The notes below the pieces were generated by a model. It ran no database searches. It had not been told where the DNA came from and saw only the letters and a program-made list of their open reading frames with translations. Of a stretch of DNA of 64,000 nt, positions 57,345 to 64,000 are shown in pieces. A program made the translations under genes and the position numbers. Every line of letters starts with the position of its first letter. Positions within the stretch are counted from its first letter, which is position 1. The stretch lies in the NCBI RefSeq assembly GCF_003660455.1, contig NZ_QZVR01000028.1, positions 1 to 64,000 on the forward strand, in the 5' to 3' direction. This stretch comes from Nocardioides ferulae (GTDB taxonomy: Bacteria > Actinomycetota > Actinomycetes > Propionibacteriales > Nocardioidaceae).

Positions 57345-58595
57345 ATGTCGAAGCGAGTCGTCGTCACCGGCCTCGGGACCACCAGTCCCGTCGGCGGTGA
57401 CGTCCCCAGCACCTGGGACGCCCTGATGGCCGGGCGCTCGGGCGTCCGCTACCTGAGCGACGACTGGGCCGCCGAGATGCCGGTCAGGATCGCCGGCCGC
57501 ATCGCCGTCGAGCCCAGTGAGGTGCTGGAGCGGGTCAAGGCTCGCAGACTCGACCGCAGCTCGCAGTTCGCGATGGTCGCGGCCATGGAGGCCTGGGCCG
57601 ACGCCGGGCTGGTCGACGCCGACCTCGACCACGACCGGCTCGGTGTCGCAATGGCGTCGGGCATCGGCGGTGTCACGACGCTGCTCGACAACTACGACGC
57701 GCTCCGGGAGAAGGGCCCCCGGCGGGTCTCCCCGCTGGCGGTGCCGATGCTCATGCCCAACGCGCCAGCGGCGCAGATCAGCCTGTACGTCGGGGCGCGC
57801 GCGGCGGTCAACACGCCGGTCTCGGCGTGTGCGTCGGGCAACGAGGCGATCGCCCTGGCGATCGACCAGATCCGGCTCGGCCGGGCCGACGTCGTGTTGG
57901 CCGGCGGCACCGAGGCGGCGATCCACCCGCTGCCGATGGCGGCCTTCGCCAACATGATGGCGCTCTCGAAGACCGCCAGCGGCGAGGACGGTGGCGACCC
58001 CACCGCGGTCTCGCGGCCGTGGGACACCGCACGTGACGGCTTCGTCCTCGGCGAGGGTGCTGGCGTCCTGGTGCTCGAGTCCGAGGAGCACGCGCTGGCA
58101 CGCGGCGCCCGCATCTATGCCTCGGTGCTGGGGGCGGGCATCACCGCCGACTCCCACGACATCGCCCAGCCCGACCCCGAGGGGCGCGGCGGCTCGCGCG
58201 CCATCCGCCGGGCGTTGGCGGAGGCCGACATCTCCCCCGGCGACATCGCGCACGTCAACGCCCACGCGACCTCGACGCCACAGGGCGACATCGCCGAAGG
58301 GCTGATGCTGCACGCGACCCTGGGCGCCCACGCCACCGACGTGGTCGTCACCAGCACCAAGTCGATGACCGGGCACCTGCTGGGCGGAGCCGGGGCGCTG
58401 GAGGCGGTCGCCACCGTGCTGGCGCTCCACCATCGGGTGTCACCGCCGACCATCAACCTCGACGATCAGGACCCCGCGGTCGACCTCGACATCGCGACCA
58501 AGCCGCGCGACCTGCGGCTGGGTGACATCGCCGCCCTCAACAACTCCTTCGGGTTCGGCGGGGCGAACGTGGCCGTCGTGTTCGCAAGCAACTGA
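57345..58595 (+). CDS. fabF: Beta-ketoacyl-ACP synthase II
   Basis: The protein has 416 residues. Thiolase-fold residues: nucleophile Cys in TPVSACASGNEAIALA, the two His in NAHATSTPQGD and KSMTGHLLGGAGALE, and the GFGGANVAVVF end. It elongates acyl-ACP with malonyl-ACP. The ATG at 57345 has a GAGGAG ribosome-binding site; the GTG 60 bases upstream lacks one. It is followed 25 bp later by accD6. Confidence 0.96.
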   Translation: MSKRVVVTGLGTTSPVGGDVPSTWDALMAGRSGVRYLSDDWAAEMPVRIAGRIAVEPSEVLERVKARRLDRSSQFAMVAAMEAWADAGLVDADLDHDRLGVAMASGIGGVTTLLDNYDALREKGPRRVSPLAVPMLMPNAPAAQISLYVGARAAVNTPVSACASGNEAIALAIDQIRLGRADVVLAGGTEAAIHPLPMAAFANMMALSKTASGEDGGDPTAVSRPWDTARDGFVLGEGAGVLVLESEEHALARGARIYASVLGAGITADSHDIAQPDPEGRGGSRAIRRALAEADISPGDIAHVNAHATSTPQGDIAEGLMLHATLGAHATDVVVTSTKSMTGHLLGGAGALEAVATVLALHHRVSPPTINLDDQDPAVDLDIATKPRDLRLGDIAALNNSFGFGGANVAVVFASN

Positions 58596-58620
58596 CGCAC
58601 CCGGAAGGACACCGGCGACC

Positions 58621-60054
58621 GTGACTGCCGCAACCACCCCCAGGCCGACCAGGCTGCCCCGCGAGGAGGACCCGCGCCATCCGCTGCGCCGGCTCACCAC
58701 GCTGCTCGACGAGGGCAGCCTCGAGCTGATCTCGGCGGACGACGACTCGGGCATGCTGGCCGCGATCGGCCTGGTGCACGGCACCCGGGTGGTCGCCTTC
58801 TGCTCCGATGCCACCGTCATGGGCGGCGCGATGGGCGACGCCGGCTGCCGGGTCGTCGTCGACGCCTATCACCGGGCGTTGACCGACCGGGTGCCGATCG
58901 TCGGCCTGTGGCACTCGGGCGGCGCCCGGCTCGCCGAGGGCGTCCTCTCCCTGCACGCCGTGGGCCGGATCTTCCAGACGATGACCCAGGCCTCCGGGGT
59001 GATCCCCCAGGTGTCGGTGGTGCTCGGCCCGGCCGCCGGCGGCGCGGCGTACGGCCCGGCGCTGACCGACGTCGTCGTCCTCGGGCCGGAGGGGCGCATC
59101 TTCGTGACCGGCCCCGACGTCGTCCGCTCCGTCACCGGAGAGGACGTCGACATGCTGCGGCTGGGCGGTCCTGAGCCGCACGGGCGCCGCTCGGGGGTCG
59201 TGCACGTGCTCACCGACTCCGAGCAGGAGGCTCTCGACCGCGCCCGGACCCTGGCCGCGCTCCTCGGCGACCAGGGCAGCCTGGACGCCGACGGGGTCGT
59301 CGACCGCGACCTCGCCGCGGTGCTGCCCGAGTCGCGCAAGCGCGCCTACGACGTGCACCCGCTCGTCGACTCGCTGCTCGACGACGACACCATGCTCGAG
59401 CTGCACGCCCGCTGGGCGCCCAACATCGTCACCGCTCTGGGGCGTCTCGGCGGCCGCACCGTCGGGGTGGTCGCGAACAATCCGCTGCGGCTGGGCGGCT
59501 GCCTGGACTCGCTCTCGGCCGAGAAGGCCTCCCGGTTCGTGCGGATGTGCGACGCCTTCGGGATCCCGCTGGTCGTGCTGGTCGACGTGCCCGGCTACCT
59601 GCCGGGCGTCGGGCAGGAGTGGGACGGCGTGGTCCGCCGCGGCGCGAAGCTGCTGCACGCCTTCGGCGAGTGCGTGGTCCCCCGGGTGACGCTGGTGACC
59701 CGCAAGACCTACGGTGGCGCCTACATCGCGATGAACGCCCGCTCCCTGGGCGCGACGCGGGTCTTCGCCTGGCCGGGCGCGGAGGTCGCGGTGATGGGCG
59801 CCGTGGCCGCGATCCGCGTGCTGCACCGCCGGCGGCTCGCGGAGGTCTCCCCGGAGATCCGCCCCCAGGTCGAGGCGGAGCTCGCGGCCGAGCACGAGCG
59901 GTTGGCCGGCGGCATCGAGCGAGCCGTCGAGATCGGGGTGGTGGACGAAGTGGTCTCGCCGGTCCACACGCGCAGCGCGATCGCCCGGGCACTCGCCGAC
60001 GCGGTGCAGCGAGACGGGGTACGCCGCGGCGCGCACGGCAACATCCCGCTGTGA
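58621..60054 (+). CDS. accD6: Acyl-CoA carboxylase carboxyltransferase subunit (AccD6-like)
   Basis: The protein has 477 residues. Two carboxyltransferase domains: GLVHGTRVVAFCSDATVMGGAMGDAGCRVVVDAY, LWHSGGARLAEGVLSLHAVGRIF and GPAAGGAAYGPALTD, then GGRTVGVVANNPLRLGGCLDSLSAEKASRFVRMCDAFGIPLVVLVDVPGYLPG and TRKTYGGAYIAMNARSLGATRVFAWPGAEVAVMGAVAA. It makes malonyl-CoA for the fab enzymes, with a biotinylated alpha subunit encoded elsewhere. Its place after fabF matches mycobacterial accD6. GTG start after GAAGGA. Confidence 0.94.
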   Translation: MTAATTPRPTRLPREEDPRHPLRRLTTLLDEGSLELISADDDSGMLAAIGLVHGTRVVAFCSDATVMGGAMGDAGCRVVVDAYHRALTDRVPIVGLWHSGGARLAEGVLSLHAVGRIFQTMTQASGVIPQVSVVLGPAAGGAAYGPALTDVVVLGPEGRIFVTGPDVVRSVTGEDVDMLRLGGPEPHGRRSGVVHVLTDSEQEALDRARTLAALLGDQGSLDADGVVDRDLAAVLPESRKRAYDVHPLVDSLLDDDTMLELHARWAPNIVTALGRLGGRTVGVVANNPLRLGGCLDSLSAEKASRFVRMCDAFGIPLVVLVDVPGYLPGVGQEWDGVVRRGAKLLHAFGECVVPRVTLVTRKTYGGAYIAMNARSLGATRVFAWPGAEVAVMGAVAAIRVLHRRRLAEVSPEIRPQVEAELAAEHERLAGGIERAVEIGVVDEVVSPVHTRSAIARALADAVQRDGVRRGAHGNIPL

Positions 60055-60131
60055 GGACGCCGCGAACGTAACGAGGCGCGGGCGGCTACGTTGGACAGGA
60101 GACGCCCGTCACACCTCGGAGGACGACTCCC

Positions 60132-60569
60132 ATGACTCGCAGGACCTCCCGGCCCGCCCGGACCGCCCGGACCGCCGCAGCCCTGCCGGCCCTGGCGCTG
60201 GCGTGCACCGTCCTGGTCGCGGCCCCGGCCCAGGCCCACAAGGACTGGGGCCACACCCGGGCACCCGACGGCACGCTCAAGCGTGGCTGCAACTACTACC
60301 CCTACCGCTATGTCGTCGACCCTCCGCGCGACGACTGGCAGATCGAGACGTTCCTCGTCGACCCGCGCGGCCGACGGCTGGGCTCGGGCACCTTCGACTC
60401 CGACTCCGAAGCCAATCGGGGCAAGGCCCGGTGGCGGCTCTGCCGCGCGTCGACCTCGCCCGGCCGGTTCAAGATCAGGATGAAGGTGACCTGGTACGAA
60501 GTCGACGGTGAGCCGCACACCGGGTGGGTCAAGCCGTCGTACTTCCGGCTGCGTAAGCCCACCCGGTGA
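60132..60569 (+). CDS. Small secreted protein of unknown function
   Basis: The protein has 145 residues with a signal peptide rich in Arg then Ala/Leu (RTARTAAALPALALACTVLVAAPAQA). The mature part has a CNYYPYRYVVD motif, WRLCRASTSPGRFKIRMKVTWYEVDGE and a final Tyr-Phe-Arg-Leu; two Cys probably form a disulphide. GGAGG precedes the ATG. A TACGTT -10-like box lies about 45 bases upstream. No family is recognised. It ends the fab region and is convergent with DUF3145. Confidence 0.72.
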   Translation: MTRRTSRPARTARTAAALPALALACTVLVAAPAQAHKDWGHTRAPDGTLKRGCNYYPYRYVVDPPRDDWQIETFLVDPRGRRLGSGTFDSDSEANRGKARWRLCRASTSPGRFKIRMKVTWYEVDGEPHTGWVKPSYFRLRKPTR

Positions 60570-60624
60570 GCGCCGGCCGGCTCTCCGGACCGCACCCGGA
60601 GCCGACGGCGCTTACTGAAGAGGC

Positions 60625-61143
60625 TCAGACCACCTGGTGCAGCCAGCGCACCGGGGCGCCCTCGCCGGCGTGGCGGAACGACTCGAGCTCGTCGTCCCAA
60701 GGCTTGCCGAGCAGCTTGTCGATCTCGACGAGCAGCGTGGTGTCGCCGAGCGCGGCCTTGACCACCGCGGCCTTGAGGCGGTCCTCGGGGATCATGATGT
60801 CGCCGTGCACGCCGGTGACGGCGTGGAAGACGCCGAGCTCGGGGGTGTAGGAGTAGCGGGCGCCCTCGGTGGAGGCCGTGGGTTCCTCGGTGATCTCGAA
60901 GCGCAGGTGGTTCCACCCACGCAGCGCCGAGGCGATGGCGGCGGCGGCGCCCACCTCGCCGGTCCAGGAGAGCTCGGCGCGGTAGCTGCCGGCCTGAGCG
61001 GGCTGAGGGGTCCAGTCCATGCTCACGGCAGCACCGAGCACACCGGCGACGGCCCATTCGATGTGGGGGCACAGCGCGGATGGCGCTGAGTGGACGTAGA
61101 GAACGCCCCTCGTCGCGGTGCGGGTGGCAGTGCGTGCGGTCAC
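60625..61143 (-). CDS. DUF3145-family protein
   Basis: The protein has 172 residues and matches DUF3145: RGVLYVHSAPSALCPHIEWAVAGVLGAAVSMDWTPQPAQAGSYRAELSW, FEITEEPTASTEGARYSYTPELGVFHAVTGVHGDIMIPEDRLKAA and KPWDDELESFRHAGEGAPVRWLHQVV. This conserved actinobacterial protein lies close to fabF in several genomes; function is unknown. The start is GTG at 61143. The upstream region 61144-61315 is less GC-rich than the surroundings, with ACAAC-gatgta-GTTGT, and probably holds its promoter. Confidence 0.9.
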   Translation of the reverse strand: MTARTATRTATRGVLYVHSAPSALCPHIEWAVAGVLGAAVSMDWTPQPAQAGSYRAELSWTGEVGAAAAIASALRGWNHLRFEITEEPTASTEGARYSYTPELGVFHAVTGVHGDIMIPEDRLKAAVVKAALGDTTLLVEIDKLLGKPWDDELESFRHAGEGAPVRWLHQVV

Positions 61144-61315
61144 TGTGACCTCCTCCTTCTTCGGCGCGAGCTACGCCTTCCCCAGCGGTCTCGTGTGAAG
61201 CGGGTGGTCATGAAGTGACAACGATGTAGTTGTGCACACCATTGTGACCGATGATGCGTCTGCGCACCAGCAGTCGACGAGAAACCCCGTCTCGTGTCGC
61301 GAGGAGCGGGCCGGA

Positions 61316-62236
61316 TCAGCTGCCGGCCGCCGCCTGCCGCCGTGGGCCGAGCTCCATCAGCGTCGTGATCACCTCGCGCGCGATCCCGAGGCCGCCCAGA
61401 TGGCTCTCCCCCGCCACCACGGTCATCGCGGCGTCGGGCAGGCGGTCCACGACATGCTGCCCATGGCGCAACGGCACGATGTGGTCGCCGTCGCCGTGCC
61501 ACGCTCGCACCGGGATCGTCACGTCGGCGAGCTGGAAGCCCCAGTCCCGGGTGAACAGCACCAGGTCGTTCAGCGGCGCCAGCACCTGTAAGCGGCTGCC
61601 GTTGAGCAGGTCGTCGACGAACATCGCCTTGAAGTCGGGGTGGGCGAGCATCCGCTTGTCGCCGATCGGCTGCACCGAGGCATAGAGGTCCAGGATGCTC
61701 CCCGCGACCGGACGCACCGCCCGGATCATCTGGGTCAGCACCATGCTCACCGGGATCCGGGTGAACTCCAGGACCGGCGCGAGCCGCACGGCCAGCTGGA
61801 TCGGACCGCCGTCGGTGGCGTCGGGCCCCACCGTCGGGGCGACCCCGCCCAGCACGCCGACGGCGTGCACCCGATCCGGCAGCGCGGCGCCGGCGGCGAT
61901 GGCGTAGGGGCCCCCGCCCGACAGCCCGATCAGCCGCACCGTGTCGATCGCCAAGGTGTCGAGCACGATCTCGAGATCCCGGGTCCAGTCAAGGACGTGG
62001 TCATAGAGATGGGGGGTCGAGGAGCCGATGCCGGGCCGGTCGATACCGATGATGCGCAGGCCCTCCGCCTCCGCCATGGCCCGGATCTCGAGCGGGATCT
62101 GACGACGCCCACCCGGCGTGCCGTGCATCCACACGATCGCCGGCCCGGTGCGCACGCCGTACTCCGCGAAGCTGAGCCGTCGCTCGTCACGCACCGCGAT
62201 GGTGCCTTCCAGGGCCGGGCGCCGGACGTTGCTCAC
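61316..62236 (-). CDS. Alpha/beta hydrolase
   Basis: The protein has 306 residues. Fold motifs: IVWMHGTPGGRRQIPLEIRAMAE, IIGIDRPGIGSSTPHLYD, nucleophile elbow LIGLSGGGPYAIAAG (Ser) and the late Asp/His (WHGDGDHIVPLRHGQH, GESHLGGLG). The G-x-S-G-G form resembles proline iminopeptidase and the Rv-type hydrolases. Substrate unknown. The ATG is followed by a short leader. It is divergent from the small exported protein at 62320. Confidence 0.9.
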   Translation of the reverse strand: MSNVRRPALEGTIAVRDERRLSFAEYGVRTGPAIVWMHGTPGGRRQIPLEIRAMAEAEGLRIIGIDRPGIGSSTPHLYDHVLDWTRDLEIVLDTLAIDTVRLIGLSGGGPYAIAAGAALPDRVHAVGVLGGVAPTVGPDATDGGPIQLAVRLAPVLEFTRIPVSMVLTQMIRAVRPVAGSILDLYASVQPIGDKRMLAHPDFKAMFVDDLLNGSRLQVLAPLNDLVLFTRDWGFQLADVTIPVRAWHGDGDHIVPLRHGQHVVDRLPDAAMTVVAGESHLGGLGIAREVITTLMELGPRRQAAAGS

Positions 62237-62319
62237 GGACCGAAGTGTCGCACGTCACCCGACGCCTGCGCTGCCGAGCGACGACTGGTCGGGCACCGCG
62301 GTGCCCTACGATCCCCGAC

Positions 62320-62832
62320 ATGAGCCCCACCGACTCTCTGCAGCTGCGCCGGCCTCGATGGCTGCTCGCGGTCGGGGCGGGCGTGCTGGCCGCCGTGGTC
62401 GCGCTCGTCGCGTGGTGGTTCCTCACCCACCCACCGGCGCTTCCGGTGGAAGAGCAGCGGATCACCGCGACCACCGCGGTGGACCAGCCGGTCTATCTCG
62501 GCGTGTTCGGCGCTCCCGCCGACTTCGGGCGGCGTCTGGAGGTCGACGGCGTGAAGGTCCGGGCGACGAGCAGCGCGGAGGTGACCCTGGTGCCTTGGCT
62601 GTGCCAGGACGGCGCCCCCGGGGTGACGACCGATCCGGAGGCGTTCTGCTCCGCGTTGGTCGACCCGGCCGGTGCCGAGCTGGGGGCCGGCGACAGCATC
62701 GTGCTCGAGGTCCGTGCCGACCACCCCCTGGTCGTGGTGGTCGACCGGGTGCGCATCGGCTACCGCGACGGCCTCCGGGCCGCGACGCAGGAGGCGGGGG
62801 CCCCGGCGCTGGTCACGGTCGTGGGTCGGTGA
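62320..62832 (+). CDS. Membrane-anchored protein of unknown function
   Basis: The protein has 170 residues. A short basic leader (QLRRPRW) and one hydrophobic helix (LLAVGAGVLAAVVALVAWWFL) anchor a mainly beta exterior domain (AVDQPVYLGVFGAPADFGRRLEVDGVKVRA, SIVLEVRADHPLVVVVDRVRIGYRDG). One Cys pair (PWLCQDG, AFCSAL) may form a disulphide. The ATG follows a TACGAT box by 7 bases (leaderless). No family is recognised. Convergent with the following TPR gene. Confidence 0.75.
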   Translation: MSPTDSLQLRRPRWLLAVGAGVLAAVVALVAWWFLTHPPALPVEEQRITATTAVDQPVYLGVFGAPADFGRRLEVDGVKVRATSSAEVTLVPWLCQDGAPGVTTDPEAFCSALVDPAGAELGAGDSIVLEVRADHPLVVVVDRVRIGYRDGLRAATQEAGAPALVTVVGR

Positions 62833-62838
62833 CCTGGC

Positions 62839-63774
62839 TCAGGCGTCGCCGACCCGGCGCTCCAGCGCCTCGGCCCGCTCCGCCGCGTCGGTGAGCTCGT
62901 CGGCGTCGATCGCATGCGTGCGGTGGAACCAGGCCAGCGCGTCCGTCTCGCGGCTCGCCGCTTCCAGGGTGTCCGCATAGGCGTAGCGCAGCCGGACCAC
63001 CCACGGAGCCCGGCTCTTGGAGTTGAGGGGCGCGAGCTCGAGGGTGCGCAGGGCGGCGTCGAACTGGCCCAGGTCGCGTCTCGCACCCGCCTCGACGATC
63101 GTCATCTCGGCCTTGGCCTCCGGACTGAAGTTGGCCACGGACGGGCTCTTGGCCAGCTTCAGGGCCTGCTCCGGCTGGCCCAGCGCACGGTGGCAGTCGG
63201 CCATGATCGGCAGGTAGGCCGTGGCGCCGTTCATCCGCTTGGCCGCCCGCAGCTCCGAGAGCGCCTCCGCGTAGTGGCCGGCGGCATAGGCGGCCTCGCC
63301 GGCGGCCTCGCGGACGACTGCCAGCCGCGGCGCCCGGGCCCGCGCCGCGAGGGTGTGCTGGTAGGCGGTCTCGGGATCCTCGTCCACGAGCAGCCCCGCG
63401 GCGGCCAAGTGCCGCGCCACCCGGGCAGCCAGCTTCTCCGGGAGCCCCTTGAGCTGGGCCGACACCGCGCGGTCCAGCTCGCGTCCGGTGACCTCCTCCG
63501 GGAGCGGGGGCCCGTCGTAGACGGCCTGCTTCTCGGTACGCGGCGCCTGCTTGTCGGCAGGGCGCTTCCAGTCACCGGTGCGGGCGGGACGCTTGCCCTC
63601 CCCCTGCCGGCGCTCACCCTTGCCGGGGGCGCCGCCCTTCTCGCCGCGCGCGGGCTTCCCCGGGCCCCGGCCGCTCGCGCCGGGTGCGCCACGCCGCTCC
63701 CCGCTGCGGGGCGCGGACGACCGGCTCGTACTGTCCCCGTGCCGGGGACCCTGGCTGCGCCGTTGCTCGGCCAC
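62839..63774 (-). CDS. Large TPR-containing protein with a basic low-complexity N-terminus
   Basis: The protein has 311 residues. The first about 90 residues are Gly/Arg/Lys/Pro-rich and disordered, possibly RNA-binding. Helical repeats follow, such as LAARVARHLAAAGLLVDEDPETAYQHTLAARARA, AVVREAAGEAAYAAGHYAEALSELRAAKRM and ALGQPEQALKLAK, of TPR type. The GTG start is 12 bases after an AGGAG. It lies just downstream of the rRNA operon end, on the same strand, and its role is unknown; a ribosome or RNA link is speculative. Confidence 0.8.
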   Translation of the reverse strand: MAEQRRSQGPRHGDSTSRSSAPRSGERRGAPGASGRGPGKPARGEKGGAPGKGERRQGEGKRPARTGDWKRPADKQAPRTEKQAVYDGPPLPEEVTGRELDRAVSAQLKGLPEKLAARVARHLAAAGLLVDEDPETAYQHTLAARARAPRLAVVREAAGEAAYAAGHYAEALSELRAAKRMNGATAYLPIMADCHRALGQPEQALKLAKSPSVANFSPEAKAEMTIVEAGARRDLGQFDAALRTLELAPLNSKSRAPWVVRLRYAYADTLEAASRETDALAWFHRTHAIDADELTDAAERAEALERRVGDA

Positions 63775-63845
63775 GATGTGACTCCTCTGTGGTGTTCGAT
63801 GTCGCGAGGGGGGCAGCGTCCTGCACTCAGCCCACGCGAAATAGC

Positions 63846-63877
63846 GTAGAGGCCACCAGGAACCTGGTGGCCTCTAC
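63846..63877 (-). terminator. Terminator of the rRNA operon
   Basis: Perfect 15-base arms GTAGAGGCCACCAGG and CCTGGTGGCCTCTAC around a 2-base loop, 9 bases past the 3' end of 5S rRNA, followed on the minus strand by GCTATTT. It is the strongest terminator-like hairpin in the window. Confidence 0.85.
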
Positions 63878-63885
63878 GGGGTGTA

Positions 63886-64000
63886 TGTCCGGCGGCGTCC
63901 TACTCTCCCACAGCCTCTCGGTTGCAGTACCATCGGCGCTGAAAGGCTTAACTTCCGGGTTCGGGATGGGACCGGGTGTTTCCCTTTCGCTATGGCCGCC
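63886..64000 (-). rRNA. 5S ribosomal RNA (5' end cut by the window edge)
   Basis: On the minus strand: GGCGGCCATAGC at the edge pairs with the 3' GACGCCGCC, and the conserved core contains ACCCGGTCCCATCCCGAACC, GGAAGTTAAGC and GGTACTGCAACCGAGAGG, then GGGAGAGTAGG. About 115 of roughly 117-120 nt are present; a few bases of the 5' end are missing. The 23S and 16S genes should follow to the right. Confidence 0.95.

Overview
The window is very GC-rich, uses GTG starts heavily, has many 4-base start/stop overlaps, and many genes whose start codon lies 6-8 bases after a TANNNT -10 box with no ribosome-binding site (leaderless). Gene content and order resemble the mycobacterial and streptomycete chromosome: glnE/glnA2, panB, the RNase H-phosphatase / zinc-ribbon / NIF3 trio, ahpE - DUF3052 - aceE, and the pucR-like regulator - fabD - fabH - acpP - fabF - accD6 block. 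With the intergenic REP-like element near 52.1 kb, this points to an actinobacterium, most likely Nocardioides or a close relative. It looks like stable chromosomal core with a few accessory insertions. I see no IS element, prophage or CRISPR array.

Layout. 0-1.3 kb: end of a hybrid sensor kinase, an OmpR-type regulator and an Hpt-like protein lacking the phospho-accepting His. 1.7-6.9 kb: glnA2 - class I amidotransferase - glnE, on the minus strand. 6.9-18.2 kb: exported proteins, NAD synthetase, a secreted HNH nuclease, panB, two tandem PQQ-type sugar dehydrogenase paralogues and a CNNM/CBS membrane protein. 18.2-24.2 kb: methionine aminopeptidase, an ECF sigma factor with a membrane propeller protein, a CapA lipoprotein, RNase P RNA and, directly after it, a FitAB/VapBC-type toxin-antitoxin pair. 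24.2-36.2 kb: RNB ribonuclease, yaaA, a carboxyltransferase, the RNase H cluster, a MhuD-like heme oxygenase, an ABC exporter and an acyl-CoA synthetase.

36.4-44.9 kb is a cell-envelope region. A two-component system (39.3 kb regulator, 37.8 kb kinase) sits behind a gene for an Asp-rich exported protein. A 29-bp palindrome/direct-repeat box upstream of that operon recurs at 42.05 kb, upstream of a second Asp-rich exported protein and divergently of an operon holding a copper chaperone and a DyP-type peroxidase. I propose this as one regulon. 45.9-53.2 kb carries tRNA-Val, a peroxiredoxin, another acyl-CoA synthetase, DUF3052, aceE behind a very strong hairpin, and an alpha/beta hydrolase.

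53.4-60.1 kb is the type II fatty-acid synthesis operon with its PucR-type regulator. Its FabD carries an unusual C-terminal extension that reads like a biotin-carrier domain with the biotinylated Lys replaced by Arg. A 17-bp palindrome precedes fabD and an 18-bp palindrome precedes the regulator. The window ends with DUF3145, a hydrolase, two hypothetical proteins, and the terminator and most of a 5S rRNA gene; the 16S/23S genes would lie beyond the right edge.
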